DNA of 7,743 nt from Prevotella sp. (GCA_031263965.1 JAISES010000132.1:1-7743); one strand, 5' to 3'. Counted from the stretch's first letter, positions 1 through 7,633 are shown. Translations and numbers: made by a program. Notes: a model not told the origin generated them from the sequence alone.

Positions 1-2660
1 AAAAAGAAGAATCCGATAAGGATGGCTCTCATTCCGATTATAAGCCTGTAAAAGATGTGACAGATACACAGACTCATCTTTCGGGCATGTTCCAGAATTG
101 GTTTCTCGACTATGCATCCTATGTGATACTCGAGCGTGCTGTTCCCCATATCATAGATGGTTTGAAACCTGTTCAGCGCCGTATCCTTCACTCTATGAAG
201 AGGATGGATGACGGACGCTACAACAAGGTGGCGAACATCATCGGGCATACCATGCAATTTCACCCGCATGGAGATGCTTCGATAGGCGATGCCCTGGTGC
301 AGCTTGGGCAAAAAGACCTGCTCGTGGATTGCCAGGGTAACTGGGGAAATGTATTTACCGGAGATGGAGCCGCCGCGCCGCGTTATATAGAAGCGCGCCT
401 GTCTAAATTTGCGCTTGAAGTGCTCTTCAATCCGAAGACTACCGAATGGAAACCTTCGTACGACGGGCGTAATAAAGAGCCGGTAGCCCTGCCAGTGAAA
501 TTTCCGCTGGTGTTGGCGCAGGGAGCGGAAGGTATTGCCGTAGGGCTTTCGTCCAGGATATTACCTCATAACTTCAACGACCTTTGCGATGCTGCGGTTG
601 CTCATTTACAGGGTGAAGATTTTATACTATATCCTGATTTCCAGACGGGCGGATATATCGATGTGGGTAAATATAATGACGGGGAGCGTGGAGGTTCGGT
701 AAAAATACGCGCTAAAATCTCGAAACTGGATAATAAAACGCTTGTTATCAGCGATATTCCATATGGCCGCACATCGTCGTCCGTTGTAGAATCTATTCTG
801 AAAGCCAATGATAAAGGCAAAATCAAGATACGCAAGGTAGACGATATTACGGCTCAGAATGTTGAAATACATGTGCATCTGGCTCCGGGCGTTTCGTCCG
901 ATAAAACGATAGATGCCTTGTATGCGTTTACCGATTGCGAAATAAGTATTTCCCCAAACTGTTGCGTGATAGAGGATAACAAACCTTATTTCCTTACCGT
1001 AAGCCATATATTGCGCGATACTACGGATAATACGCAGCGATTGCTGCAACTGGAGCTTGAAATACAAAAGAAGGAACTCGAAGAAAGCCTTCATTTTTCA
1101 TCTTTAGAAAAAATATTCATCGAAGAGCGTATTTATAAGGACAAAGAGTTTGAAAATGCCGCGAACATGGATGCTGCGGTAGATCATACAGGCAAACGTC
1201 TGGCTAAGTTTACACACCTGTTTATACGTGAAGTAACCCGTGAGGATATCCTGAAACTGATGGAGATAAAGATGGGACGTATTCTCAAATTCAACTCCGA
1301 CAAGGCCGATGAACTGATTGCCCGGCACAAGGAAGAAATAGAAGAAATAAAGCATAATATCGAGAATATAGTAGACTATACAATATCATGGTATGTTATG
1401 CTTAAAGAAAAATACGGAAAGAACTATCCCCGTAAAACTGAAATCCGCAGTTTCGATACTATTGAAGCTACTAAAGTTGTAGAAGCGAACGAAAAGTTAT
1501 ATATCAACCGCGAAGAAGGCTTTATCGGCACATCGTTGAAGAAAGACGAATACGTTTGTAACTGCTCTGATATTGATGATGTTATTATCTTCTTCAAAAA
1601 TGGAACATACAAAATAGTGAAGGTCAGTGACAAAATGTTTGTCGGCAAAAATGTGCTTTATCTGTATATTTTTCGCCGCAACGATAACCGCACTATTTAT
1701 AATGTGGTCTATCGTCATGGAAAGAACGGACCGTCATATATCAAGCGCTTTGCGGTGACAGGCATCACCCGTGATAAGGAATATGATGTTACTCAGGGAA
1801 TTGACGGATCGCGGGTCACTTATTTCAGCGCCAATCCTAATGGTGAAGCCGAAACAATACGCGTGATATTGAAGCCGAAACCACGTCAGAAAATCTTGGT
1901 ATTTGAAAAAGACTTTAGCGATATTGTTATCAAAGGCCGTCAATCGATAGGTAATATCCTCACAAAAGCGGAGGTTCATAAAATATCATTGAAACAAAAA
2001 GGGGGGTCTACACTCGGAGGCCGTAAAGTCTGGTTCGATCAGGATGTGCTGCGTCTCAACTATGATGGGCGCGGCAAATATCTGGGAGAATTCCAAAGTG
2101 ACGATCTGATATTGGTTGTCAATCGGAACGGAGAGTTCTATACTTCGTCTTTCGACGTAACTAACCACTACGAAGCAGGAATAATCTTTATTGAAAAATT
2201 CGATCCGAATAAGAATTGGACAGTTGTACTTTTCGATGCCGATCAGAAGTATATGTATCTGAAACGTTTTACATTCGAGGCATCGGCCAAGAAACAAAAT
2301 TATTTAGGTGATAATCCGGAATCTAAATTACAGATACTTACCGACACGGTTTATCCGCGCATACAAGTTACGTTCGGAGGGCGTGACAGCTATCGCGAAG
2401 GCCTGGAGATAGATGCCGAAGAATTTATTGCTGTAAAAGGCTTTAAAGCAAAAGGTAAGCGTATCTCTACGTTCGAGATAGGAGAGGTAAAAGAATTGGA
2501 GCCGCTTCGTTTTCCGGAACCGGAAGAAGAGGAAGAAAATAAATTCGAGGTACAGATAGACGATGATGACGACGAAACAGACAATCGTCCGATATCTGAT
2601 ATTATAGATGAAATAACAGGACAGCAATCACTGTTTAAAGATGAGAATAACAAGGAATAG
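1..2660 (+). CDS. parC: DNA topoisomerase IV subunit A (type IIA topoisomerase A subunit), 5' partial
   Basis: A subunit of a type IIA topoisomerase: it cuts and rejoins both DNA strands and, with the ATPase subunit (ParE), decatenates and relaxes chromosomes. The frame is open to the left edge (first full codon at 3), so the true start lies outside; a GTG at 57 is only the first start-like codon inside. Numbering from that GTG: the winged-helix DNA-binding region has HPHGDASIGD at 69-78; the catalytic Tyr is Y110 (nt 384-386) in AAAPRYIE; breakage-reunion tower and coiled-coil segments follow to about 460; the rest is a GyrA/ParC-type C-terminal domain with only a degenerate GyrA-box-like KQKGG at 646-650, which favours ParC over GyrA. 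The tail (about 820-842) is strongly acidic, with E5 and D5 runs. At least 885 residues are present. It closely resembles Bacteroidales proteins annotated as gyrase/topoisomerase IV subunit A. The stop lies 20 nt inside the next gene. ParC versus GyrA is inferred, not proven. Confidence 0.93.
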   Translation, partial: KEESDKDGSHSDYKPVKDVTDTQTHLSGMFQNWFLDYASYVILERAVPHIIDGLKPVQRRILHSMKRMDDGRYNKVANIIGHTMQFHPHGDASIGDALVQLGQKDLLVDCQGNWGNVFTGDGAAAPRYIEARLSKFALEVLFNPKTTEWKPSYDGRNKEPVALPVKFPLVLAQGAEGIAVGLSSRILPHNFNDLCDAAVAHLQGEDFILYPDFQTGGYIDVGKYNDGERGGSVKIRAKISKLDNKTLVISDIPYGRTSSSVVESILKANDKGKIKIRKVDDITAQNVEIHVHLAPGVSSDKTIDALYAFTDCEISISPNCCVIEDNKPYFLTVSHILRDTTDNTQRLLQLELEIQKKELEESLHFSSLEKIFIEERIYKDKEFENAANMDAAVDHTGKRLAKFTHLFIREVTREDILKLMEIKMGRILKFNSDKADELIARHKEEIEEIKHNIENIVDYTISWYVMLKEKYGKNYPRKTEIRSFDTIEATKVVEANEKLYINREEGFIGTSLKKDEYVCNCSDIDDVIIFFKNGTYKIVKVSDKMFVGKNVLYLYIFRRNDNRTIYNVVYRHGKNGPSYIKRFAVTGITRDKEYDVTQGIDGSRVTYFSANPNGEAETIRVILKPKPRQKILVFEKDFSDIVIKGRQSIGNILTKAEVHKISLKQKGGSTLGGRKVWFDQDVLRLNYDGRGKYLGEFQSDDLILVVNRNGEFYTSSFDVTNHYEAGIIFIEKFDPNKNWTVVLFDADQKYMYLKRFTFEASAKKQNYLGDNPESKLQILTDTVYPRIQVTFGGRDSYREGLEIDAEEFIAVKGFKAKGKRISTFEIGEVKELEPLRFPEPEEEEENKFEVQIDDDDDETDNRPISDIIDEITGQQSLFKDENNKE

Positions 2661-3531
2661 GCTATTGTATTTGTTCTTCAGTCTGTTTGTTCTGTGTAAT
2701 TTATTTGCACAGAACAAGATTGATACGGTTTATATATATAAAGAACCTCCTGTTATGGAAGAACATTATTTTCCTAATCCTTATGTGACCAATAATACCA
2801 TTACGGCATCTGTTGGCTCGGCTAATATGTACGATACCTATTTATCCCCATTGGAATATAAAGGTACATCTATACGGCTGATGTATGAGCAAATACGCCG
2901 TACTTCTTGGTTCAACCGCCGTTTTCATAAGCAACAGGTCTTCGAACTCGATTTGGCAAAGGGTGATAATCCTGCAAAAAACGCATCGGAATATTGGCTG
3001 CTTGCCAATTATCGCATTGGCGGACATTATACGCTTTTTTATAGTTACGACCACAATTTCCGTCTGGGGCTCGGCGGCTTGTGGAATATCAATGCCGGAG
3101 TGCTGTATAATGAACGAAACGGTAACAATCCCGCATCGGCTCGTGGATATACAAACTTAGACCTTTCCCTCATAGCTTCATATAAACTGAAATGGTTTGC
3201 CGTGCGTTGGCAACTCGATAGTCCGTTTGTGGGAATGCTGTTTTCGCCTAAATATGGACAGTCGTATTATGAAATCTCTTTGGGCAACTCGGTTGGGATA
3301 GTTAATTTTGCTTCGTTGCACAATCAACGGGCATTGCGTAACTACCTGACAGTGGATATTCCAGTAAATAAATATACAATACGGGTCGGTTACCTGGGCT
3401 CATGGTATCAGACTAAAGTGCATGGCATACAGGCTCATCACTACACCAACAGCTTTGTTATAGGATTCCCTATCGAAGGCGTAAAGAGGCCAAAGGAAAA
3501 AGCTTGTAATAATTACTGGGATGGTTATTGA
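2641..3531 (+). CDS. DUF3316-family secreted protein, probable outer-membrane or periplasmic beta-rich protein
   Basis: Function unknown. The 296-residue product starts with a clear Sec signal peptide: basic MRITRNR, a hydrophobic core at residues 8-22, and a likely signal peptidase I cut after A23 (LFA|Q). C19 lacks a proper lipobox, so a lipoprotein is unlikely. The mature part is rich in aromatic residues and in alternating hydrophobic/polar stretches ending in Y, F or W, as in beta-barrel or beta-sandwich envelope proteins. Segments such as YLSPLEYKGT, FSPKYGQSYYEI and the late TIRVGYLGSW match the Bacteroidales DUF3316 family as I remember it. The ATG at 2641 overlaps parC by 20 nt and gives an intact signal peptide, which supports this start. 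No Shine-Dalgarno motif is seen, as usual in this phylum; translation is probably coupled to parC. The stop codon is followed within 11 nt by the FAD gene. The barrel assignment is inference only. Confidence 0.85.
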   Translation: MRITRNRLLYLFFSLFVLCNLFAQNKIDTVYIYKEPPVMEEHYFPNPYVTNNTITASVGSANMYDTYLSPLEYKGTSIRLMYEQIRRTSWFNRRFHKQQVFELDLAKGDNPAKNASEYWLLANYRIGGHYTLFYSYDHNFRLGLGGLWNINAGVLYNERNGNNPASARGYTNLDLSLIASYKLKWFAVRWQLDSPFVGMLFSPKYGQSYYEISLGNSVGIVNFASLHNQRALRNYLTVDIPVNKYTIRVGYLGSWYQTKVHGIQAHHYTNSFVIGFPIEGVKRPKEKACNNYWDGY

Positions 3532-3542
3532 TTAAAAAAATC

Positions 3543-5105
3543 ATGCAAAAAGATATAGACTTACGTATTACGCCGGAGCAGGCGTCTGATATAGAAAAAG
3601 TAAGGCGCGTTTTTTCAACTGCAACAGATATTCCTTTACAGGATATAAACTCTATACGTATTTTGAGGCGTTCGATAGATGCCCGTCAGCGCAATATCTT
3701 CATCAACTTGCGGGTAAGGGGGTATATAAATGAAGAACAGAACGATCCTGCATTTGTAAACACGTACTATCCGGGTGTAAAAGATTGTCCCCGTGCCATT
3801 GTCGTAGGAGCCGGACCGGCCGGACTATTCGCGGCATTACGGCTGATAGAACTCGGTGTTTGTCCGGTTGTTGTAGAACGCGGCAAGAATGTACGGGACC
3901 GTAAACGCGATACAGCCCTGATGAATCGGGAGCATGTAGTAAATCCCGAATCCAATTACTGCTTTGGAGAGGGTGGAGCAGGAGCTTATTCGGACGGAAA
4001 ACTGTATACCAGAAGCAAGAAGCGGGGCAATGTGGAAAAAATACTGAATGTCTTTTGCCAACATGGAGCCGATCCTTCTATCCTTATAGATGCGCATCCT
4101 CATATAGGTACGGACAAATTACCCGGTATTATAGAAAAAATGCGTGTACAGATCATCCTTTCGGGTGGAGAAGTCCATTTTGAGACGCGCATGGATAAGC
4201 TTATTATAGAGGATAATGAGGCTATAGGAATAAAAACCAATACAGGAAAGATATTTAAAGGGCCTGTTATTCTTGCGACGGGACATTCGGCTCGTGATGT
4301 ATATTATATGTTGCACGACCAGAAGGTCAAGATTGAGGCTAAGGGATTAGCTATCGGCTTCCGTATCGAACATCCATCGCATCTTATCGATCAGATACAA
4401 TACCATTGCAAAGAAGGCCGTGGAAAATTTCTTCCTGCGGCAGAATATAGTTTTGTTGTGCAGTCGGGTGGTCGTGGCGTTTACTCCTTCTGTATGTGCC
4501 CCGGTGGAACAATAGTCCCTTCTGCCAGCGGCTCCGGACAAGTAGTTGTGAATGGCATGTCTTCATCCAACCGCGGTTCGCGCTGGTCGAATTCCGGAGT
4601 TGTGGTGGAAATCCATCCTGAAGATTTTCCTGAATATGCCAAATACAATGAGTTGAGTTTACTCAAATTTGTAGAAGATATTGAAAAACAAGCGTGGATA
4701 CAAGGAGGCAAGACTCAGGTTGCCCCTTCCCAACGGATGTGTGATTTCGTTAATGGGCAAAAGAGTAATTCATTGCCTGAAACCTCATATGCGCCGGGTG
4801 TAATATCGTCTCCTTTGCATGAATGGATGCCCCGGTTTATATCCACACGTTTACAAGATGCTTTCAGGAAGGCAGGAAACAGCTATCAAGGATATTTGAC
4901 TAACGATGCTATCCTTCTCGCGGTTGAAAGCCGCACTTCTTCCCCTGTACGAATAGTCCGTGAGAAAGAGACTATGCAGCATATTGAAATAGAAAATCTT
5001 TTTCCATGCGGCGAAGGTGCGGGTTATGCAGGAGGGATCGTTTCGGCGGCTATGGACGGGGAACGATGTGCCGAGGCTCTGGCTGCAAAGTTGAAAACTA
5101 TCTGA
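3543..5105 (+). CDS. FAD-dependent dehydrogenase, COG2509 type (NAD(P)/FAD-dependent oxidoreductase)
   Basis: Probable cytoplasmic flavoprotein of 520 residues; the substrate is unknown for this family. Numbering from the ATG at 3543: a basic N-terminal domain (1-80, with RRSIDARQR) precedes a Rossmann FAD site, GAGPAG at 89-94, ending in the ribose-binding acidic residue E112. Other family blocks are CFGEGGAGAYSDGKL (140-154), ILATGHSARD (243-252), SFCMCPGG (315-322, a C-x-C pair), AVESRTSSPVRI (460-471) and a C-terminal flavin-contacting LFPCGEGAGYAGG (486-498). A TTG at 3528 is also in frame and would overlap the DUF3316 stop as TTGA. I chose the ATG because the distance from start to the PEQA motif then equals that of the Bacteroidales homologues I recall. 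The gene sits 11 nt after DUF3316, so it is likely cotranscribed with parC and DUF3316. Family membership is firm; the reaction is not known, and no transmembrane segment or signal peptide is evident. Confidence 0.92.
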   Translation: MQKDIDLRITPEQASDIEKVRRVFSTATDIPLQDINSIRILRRSIDARQRNIFINLRVRGYINEEQNDPAFVNTYYPGVKDCPRAIVVGAGPAGLFAALRLIELGVCPVVVERGKNVRDRKRDTALMNREHVVNPESNYCFGEGGAGAYSDGKLYTRSKKRGNVEKILNVFCQHGADPSILIDAHPHIGTDKLPGIIEKMRVQIILSGGEVHFETRMDKLIIEDNEAIGIKTNTGKIFKGPVILATGHSARDVYYMLHDQKVKIEAKGLAIGFRIEHPSHLIDQIQYHCKEGRGKFLPAAEYSFVVQSGGRGVYSFCMCPGGTIVPSASGSGQVVVNGMSSSNRGSRWSNSGVVVEIHPEDFPEYAKYNELSLLKFVEDIEKQAWIQGGKTQVAPSQRMCDFVNGQKSNSLPETSYAPGVISSPLHEWMPRFISTRLQDAFRKAGNSYQGYLTNDAILLAVESRTSSPVRIVREKETMQHIEIENLFPCGEGAGYAGGIVSAAMDGERCAEALAAKLKTI

Positions 5106-5183
5106 ACTTTTCCGTTTAATTTATTCGTTTTCAAAGGATTGATTGTGTCCTGACTCAATTTTTAGAAATAAATAGTTCAGATA
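5099..5183. repeat. Spaced 10-bp inverted repeat across the FAD gene stop codon
   Basis: TATCTGAACT at 5099-5108 is perfectly complementary to AGTTCAGATA at 5174-5183, with a 65-nt AT-rich spacer. The left arm includes the end of the FAD gene and its TGA stop. It could pair in the 3' untranslated part of the mRNA or be coincidental: a 10-bp match in a stretch of this size is expected at only a few per cent, but many such comparisons are possible. No recombinase or insertion sequence accompanies it. Confidence 0.3.
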
Positions 5184-5224
5184 TAGAAAGATATAACTAA
5201 CTTTAAGCGAATTTTTATTAAGCA

Positions 5225-5272
5225 ATTGCGGCTTGCCTCCCGGCAAACCGCAATCAAAATTTAAAAATTTTT
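5225..5272 (+). terminator. Strong hairpin A in convergent intergenic region, possible terminator
   Basis: ATTGCGG (5225-5231) pairs with CCGCAAT (5248-5254), then after a C/A mismatch TTGCC (5233-5237) pairs with GGCAA (5242-5246), closing a TCCC loop. On the plus strand a run of T residues (5268-5272) comes 13 nt after the stem rather than immediately, so termination efficiency is uncertain. On the minus strand no T tract follows. It may be a first plus-strand terminator, a 3'-end stabilising or processing stem, or a structure shared by both convergent transcripts. Confidence 0.6.
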
Positions 5273-5281
5273 CCCCAAATT

Positions 5282-5312
5282 AAGTGGGTGTCGAGACGAC
5301 ACTCACTTTTTT
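5282..5312 (+). terminator. Rho-independent terminator of the parC-DUF3316-FAD block (hairpin B)
   Basis: A 12-bp stem pairs AAGTGGGTGTCG (5282-5293) with CGACACTCACTT (5297-5308) around an AGA loop, with one G.U pair (5287/5303). Six T residues (5307-5312) begin within the last stem bases. Read on the minus strand, the G.U pair becomes an A/C mismatch and only AATTT follows, so the structure is optimised for plus-strand transcripts. The minus-strand M60 gene ends 6 nt beyond the T tract, so the element separates the two convergent units. Confidence 0.85.
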
Positions 5313-5318
5313 CATCTA

Positions 5319-7574
5319 TTACTTAAAATTATTTAAATTATCATCTCTGATATCATATATATTGCTATGCTTAGGTTTCGGATAGTTCTTAGCTGCAATT
5401 TCAGCCTTTACTTCGTTTATCTGGGCTTGAGTTATGATAAATTTATCCTTACCATAGTCGTCCATCTCTATGTCGATAGGAGTAAGGAATCCCCAAGCTT
5501 CAAAGAATTCGGTAAGATCTAACTGAGCCGATTCGCAAGCCAGTTTAACAAAGTTAAGTTGATAATACCCTTCGGTGATAACTGATGTGTCTACATCTTC
5601 CTGATTTCTTAGAGCTTCGTATATGTCTTTGTAGAAATTGGTTTTTCCTAAAATATCTATCATATATAGCTTCAATTGCCAGAAAGGTACCAGTTTAACA
5701 AAGTGATGACTGCCGCCTGATCCCGGATACGCATTATGAGGTATACCTTTTTTTAGCAGGCTTGAAAAAGCTTCTTTGTAAAATCCATCGTAAATAAGGC
5801 GCGACTGGTTACCCCATGTTGTTTGTACGTACAGGGAATGGATATTGTTAGTCACTTCCGCCATTCCCAGCCACTTCAGTCCCGGACGCGTCTGGTGTAT
5901 ATGTCCCAGTTCGTGTGCCGGCCCCCAGCATGCATTTGCTGAGAACGATTGCAGATTGAGGATATCGGCCTGTGTTCCGGTATTGTAGGCTGTATAGTAC
6001 CCCGTAGCATACATAAAACTGTCGTATATTACAAGAAAATAGGCACGGTTTTTATATTCCCTGTCATATTCGTAAAGCCCCATAAATTCCTGTTCGAGAG
6101 ACACCAGATCATCATACTTATTTATCAGGGCTAACCCATCGGGTGTATACTCCCTGAAAGCCGAAGTTTCGAAAGTCATACTTGCATATTTTCCGAGTAC
6201 ATCGAAGTGCCTGAAAGTCGCCTTTGCAAGCAGTCTGCTCCAATCGTCTTTTTTGTGTTTCCGGCTATCAAAGTATCCGTTTACCGTACCGGTTACAATA
6301 TTTACCTTGATAGGTTTTTCTTCCCCTGTTTTGGTATAGTACATGATGTACATCAGGCCGGTATTGGCGGCTTTTATCTTATTCATCCCCGTACTCAGCG
6401 GATATGTCGATCCGGAAAGCTTGTTATTCGGGTCCTGGATCAGCAACGCCGGATTTTGTCCATATGTATCACCGGCAAAAACGATTATATCTTCCGACGG
6501 GCCCGAATAGATTCCTGTGGGATTGTCACGCAGGCCATATGTACTCGTTTTATTCGTTTTAGCCATAATATCAGGATGTTGCCATGCCCTGTATGCCTGC
6601 ACCCTGAATTCAGGATCATATTCCCCATTGAATATTTCCAATGCCAGTTCTCTGAAAAAAGCATTATCGATAGCTTCTATCTGGCTTTTGGTAACGCTAC
6701 TCTTTAGTTGGGAACAAGTATGGTCTGTAAAAACAGCCAGATAATCGAAATTGTCCGGGTTTTTCTTAAAAAACTGCATTTCGGCACAGGAAGCGAATCC
6801 CTGTCCATCGCCGGCGCCGGATTTTATAACAAATTGTATCTGGGCAGGTTTCACTAAAGCCGGCGAGAATGTTATGCGGGACGCTGACGGGCTACCCTGA
6901 AAATCATAGTCCCCGTATTTTGCCAAAGGTTTTCCATCTGTTGCAACCCACAATTCGAATTCTTTGAATATGCCGTTAGAGCCGCCGCTTGTCCTTGGAT
7001 TATAAACCAGATAATCCATAGTGGAAACATTTTCGAAATTGTAAGTTAATGTGATTGGAAAGTAGTTTGCAGCAGAGTTGTTCCAGTCTGAATGGTATAT
7101 CGTACTCATATCACCGTCAAATGATTTTTCAATCCCTTCGCCGGAATGTGAAGACGAGGCCTGTCCGTTTTTTACGGGTATTTTTATATCATCTTTTATT
7201 TCGGCAACAGCAGCGCTACGACCGTTTTGCATAATCGATACTGACTTTTTCAAGTCATCAGCGGTAATAGTTATAATTGTAGCGCGTGAATCCGAATCCG
7301 GGTTGTTTTGTGTAGTAATGTTCAATTTGCCATCTGTATAGACCGCTGTACACCAACCCTCAGGCGAGACCCTGGCAGTCACGTCCCTGGCATTTGTGGT
7401 CACTGTAACAACTTTTGTAGATGCGATGCGATCGAAAGTAAGCCTTGTGTCGGATAGTTCCAGTACAGTGCTTCCCGTACCGGGAGTATCCTCTCCGCTA
7501 TCCGAACAGGATAAAAACGAAAAAAATATAACTATTGAAAATAAGCCTGCTATCATGTTTTTTCTACATTTCAT
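5319..7574 (-). CDS. Surface lipoprotein M60-family zinc metallopeptidase (BACON-CBM32-M60)
   Basis: Predicted secreted, cell-surface gluzincin protease of 751 residues, acting on glycosylated proteins such as mucins by analogy with characterised M60/enhancin enzymes (Bacteroides thetaiotaomicron BT4244 is the model I have in mind). The N-terminus is a lipoprotein signal: basic MKCRK, hydrophobic 8-21, and a lipobox-like FLSC with lipidated C23. The next residues, SDSGED, resemble the acidic surface-export signal of Bacteroidota lipoproteins. Domains in order: BACON-like (about 36-117), F5/8 type C/CBM32 (about 131-270), M60 N-terminal region (about 275-355), and M60 catalytic region (about 355-640) with zinc motif HELGH at 554-558 (nt 5901-5915) and the third ligand candidate E573 in MAEVTNN, followed by an alpha-helical C-terminal part. 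No catalytic residue appears missing. The ATG at 7574 gives a complete signal; M7 is a less likely alternative. Upstream lie its own promoter and the terminator of a CBM32-containing gene. Substrate is inferred. Confidence 0.93.
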   Translation of the reverse strand: MKCRKNMIAGLFSIVIFFSFLSCSDSGEDTPGTGSTVLELSDTRLTFDRIASTKVVTVTTNARDVTARVSPEGWCTAVYTDGKLNITTQNNPDSDSRATIITITADDLKKSVSIMQNGRSAAVAEIKDDIKIPVKNGQASSSHSGEGIEKSFDGDMSTIYHSDWNNSAANYFPITLTYNFENVSTMDYLVYNPRTSGGSNGIFKEFELWVATDGKPLAKYGDYDFQGSPSASRITFSPALVKPAQIQFVIKSGAGDGQGFASCAEMQFFKKNPDNFDYLAVFTDHTCSQLKSSVTKSQIEAIDNAFFRELALEIFNGEYDPEFRVQAYRAWQHPDIMAKTNKTSTYGLRDNPTGIYSGPSEDIIVFAGDTYGQNPALLIQDPNNKLSGSTYPLSTGMNKIKAANTGLMYIMYYTKTGEEKPIKVNIVTGTVNGYFDSRKHKKDDWSRLLAKATFRHFDVLGKYASMTFETSAFREYTPDGLALINKYDDLVSLEQEFMGLYEYDREYKNRAYFLVIYDSFMYATGYYTAYNTGTQADILNLQSFSANACWGPAHELGHIHQTRPGLKWLGMAEVTNNIHSLYVQTTWGNQSRLIYDGFYKEAFSSLLKKGIPHNAYPGSGGSHHFVKLVPFWQLKLYMIDILGKTNFYKDIYEALRNQEDVDTSVITEGYYQLNFVKLACESAQLDLTEFFEAWGFLTPIDIEMDDYGKDKFIITQAQINEVKAEIAAKNYPKPKHSNIYDIRDDNLNNFK

Positions 7575-7596
7575 AGTTTAAATTTAGTTTAGAAAT

Positions 7597-7629
7597 CAAA
7601 ATTATATGCCTTAAATTTCTTTATCGAAA
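7597..7629 (-). promoter_or_regulatory. Bacteroides-type promoter of the M60 gene
   Basis: Reading the minus strand, TAATTTTG (7604-7597) fits the TAnnTTTG -7 consensus of the Bacteroidota primary sigma factor exactly. A weak -33 candidate, TTTC (7629-7626), lies 21 nt upstream of it, one base off TTTG. Transcription would begin near 7590, giving a leader of roughly 15-20 nt that is very A/T-rich and has no Shine-Dalgarno motif, which is normal in this phylum. The placement just after a terminator supports an independent transcription unit. The -33 match is imperfect. Confidence 0.6.
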
Positions 7630-7633
7630 GTAT

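Noticed and set aside
57..59. GTG as the start codon of parC
   Set aside because: The same frame is open all the way to the left edge, and the residues before it look like the normal N-terminal extension.
627..1094. 155-codon minus-strand open frame inside parC
   Set aside because: Antisense shadow of conserved topoisomerase sequence; composition is atypical and no domain is recognisable.
1996..2006. A5G6 homopolymer in parC as a frameshift or phase-variation site
   Set aside because: The reading frame is intact on both sides, the run encodes the conserved-looking KGG, and no alternative frame of note opens after it.
2695..2699. Cys19 of the DUF3316 protein as a lipidation site
   Set aside because: The residue before it is leucine and the context does not fit a lipobox; the FA|Q signal peptidase I site is better.
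3528..3530. TTG as the start of the FAD-dependent dehydrogenase
   Set aside because: The in-frame ATG at 3543 gives the same distance to the PEQA motif as in homologues I recall; TTG remains possible through the 4-nt overlap.
4700..4712. AAGGAGG-like string as a ribosome binding site
   Set aside because: It lies inside the FAD gene with no start codon opening a credible gene after it, and this phylum rarely uses Shine-Dalgarno signals.
5138..5163. ATTGA/TCAAT hairpin followed by TTTTT as a terminator
   Set aside because: Only 5 A/T-rich base pairs with a 12-nt loop; much weaker than the two hairpins downstream.
6207..6707. 166-codon plus-strand open frame inside the M60 gene
   Set aside because: It lies antisense within a gene with clear domains and motifs, has no recognisable protein features, and reads as a shadow frame.
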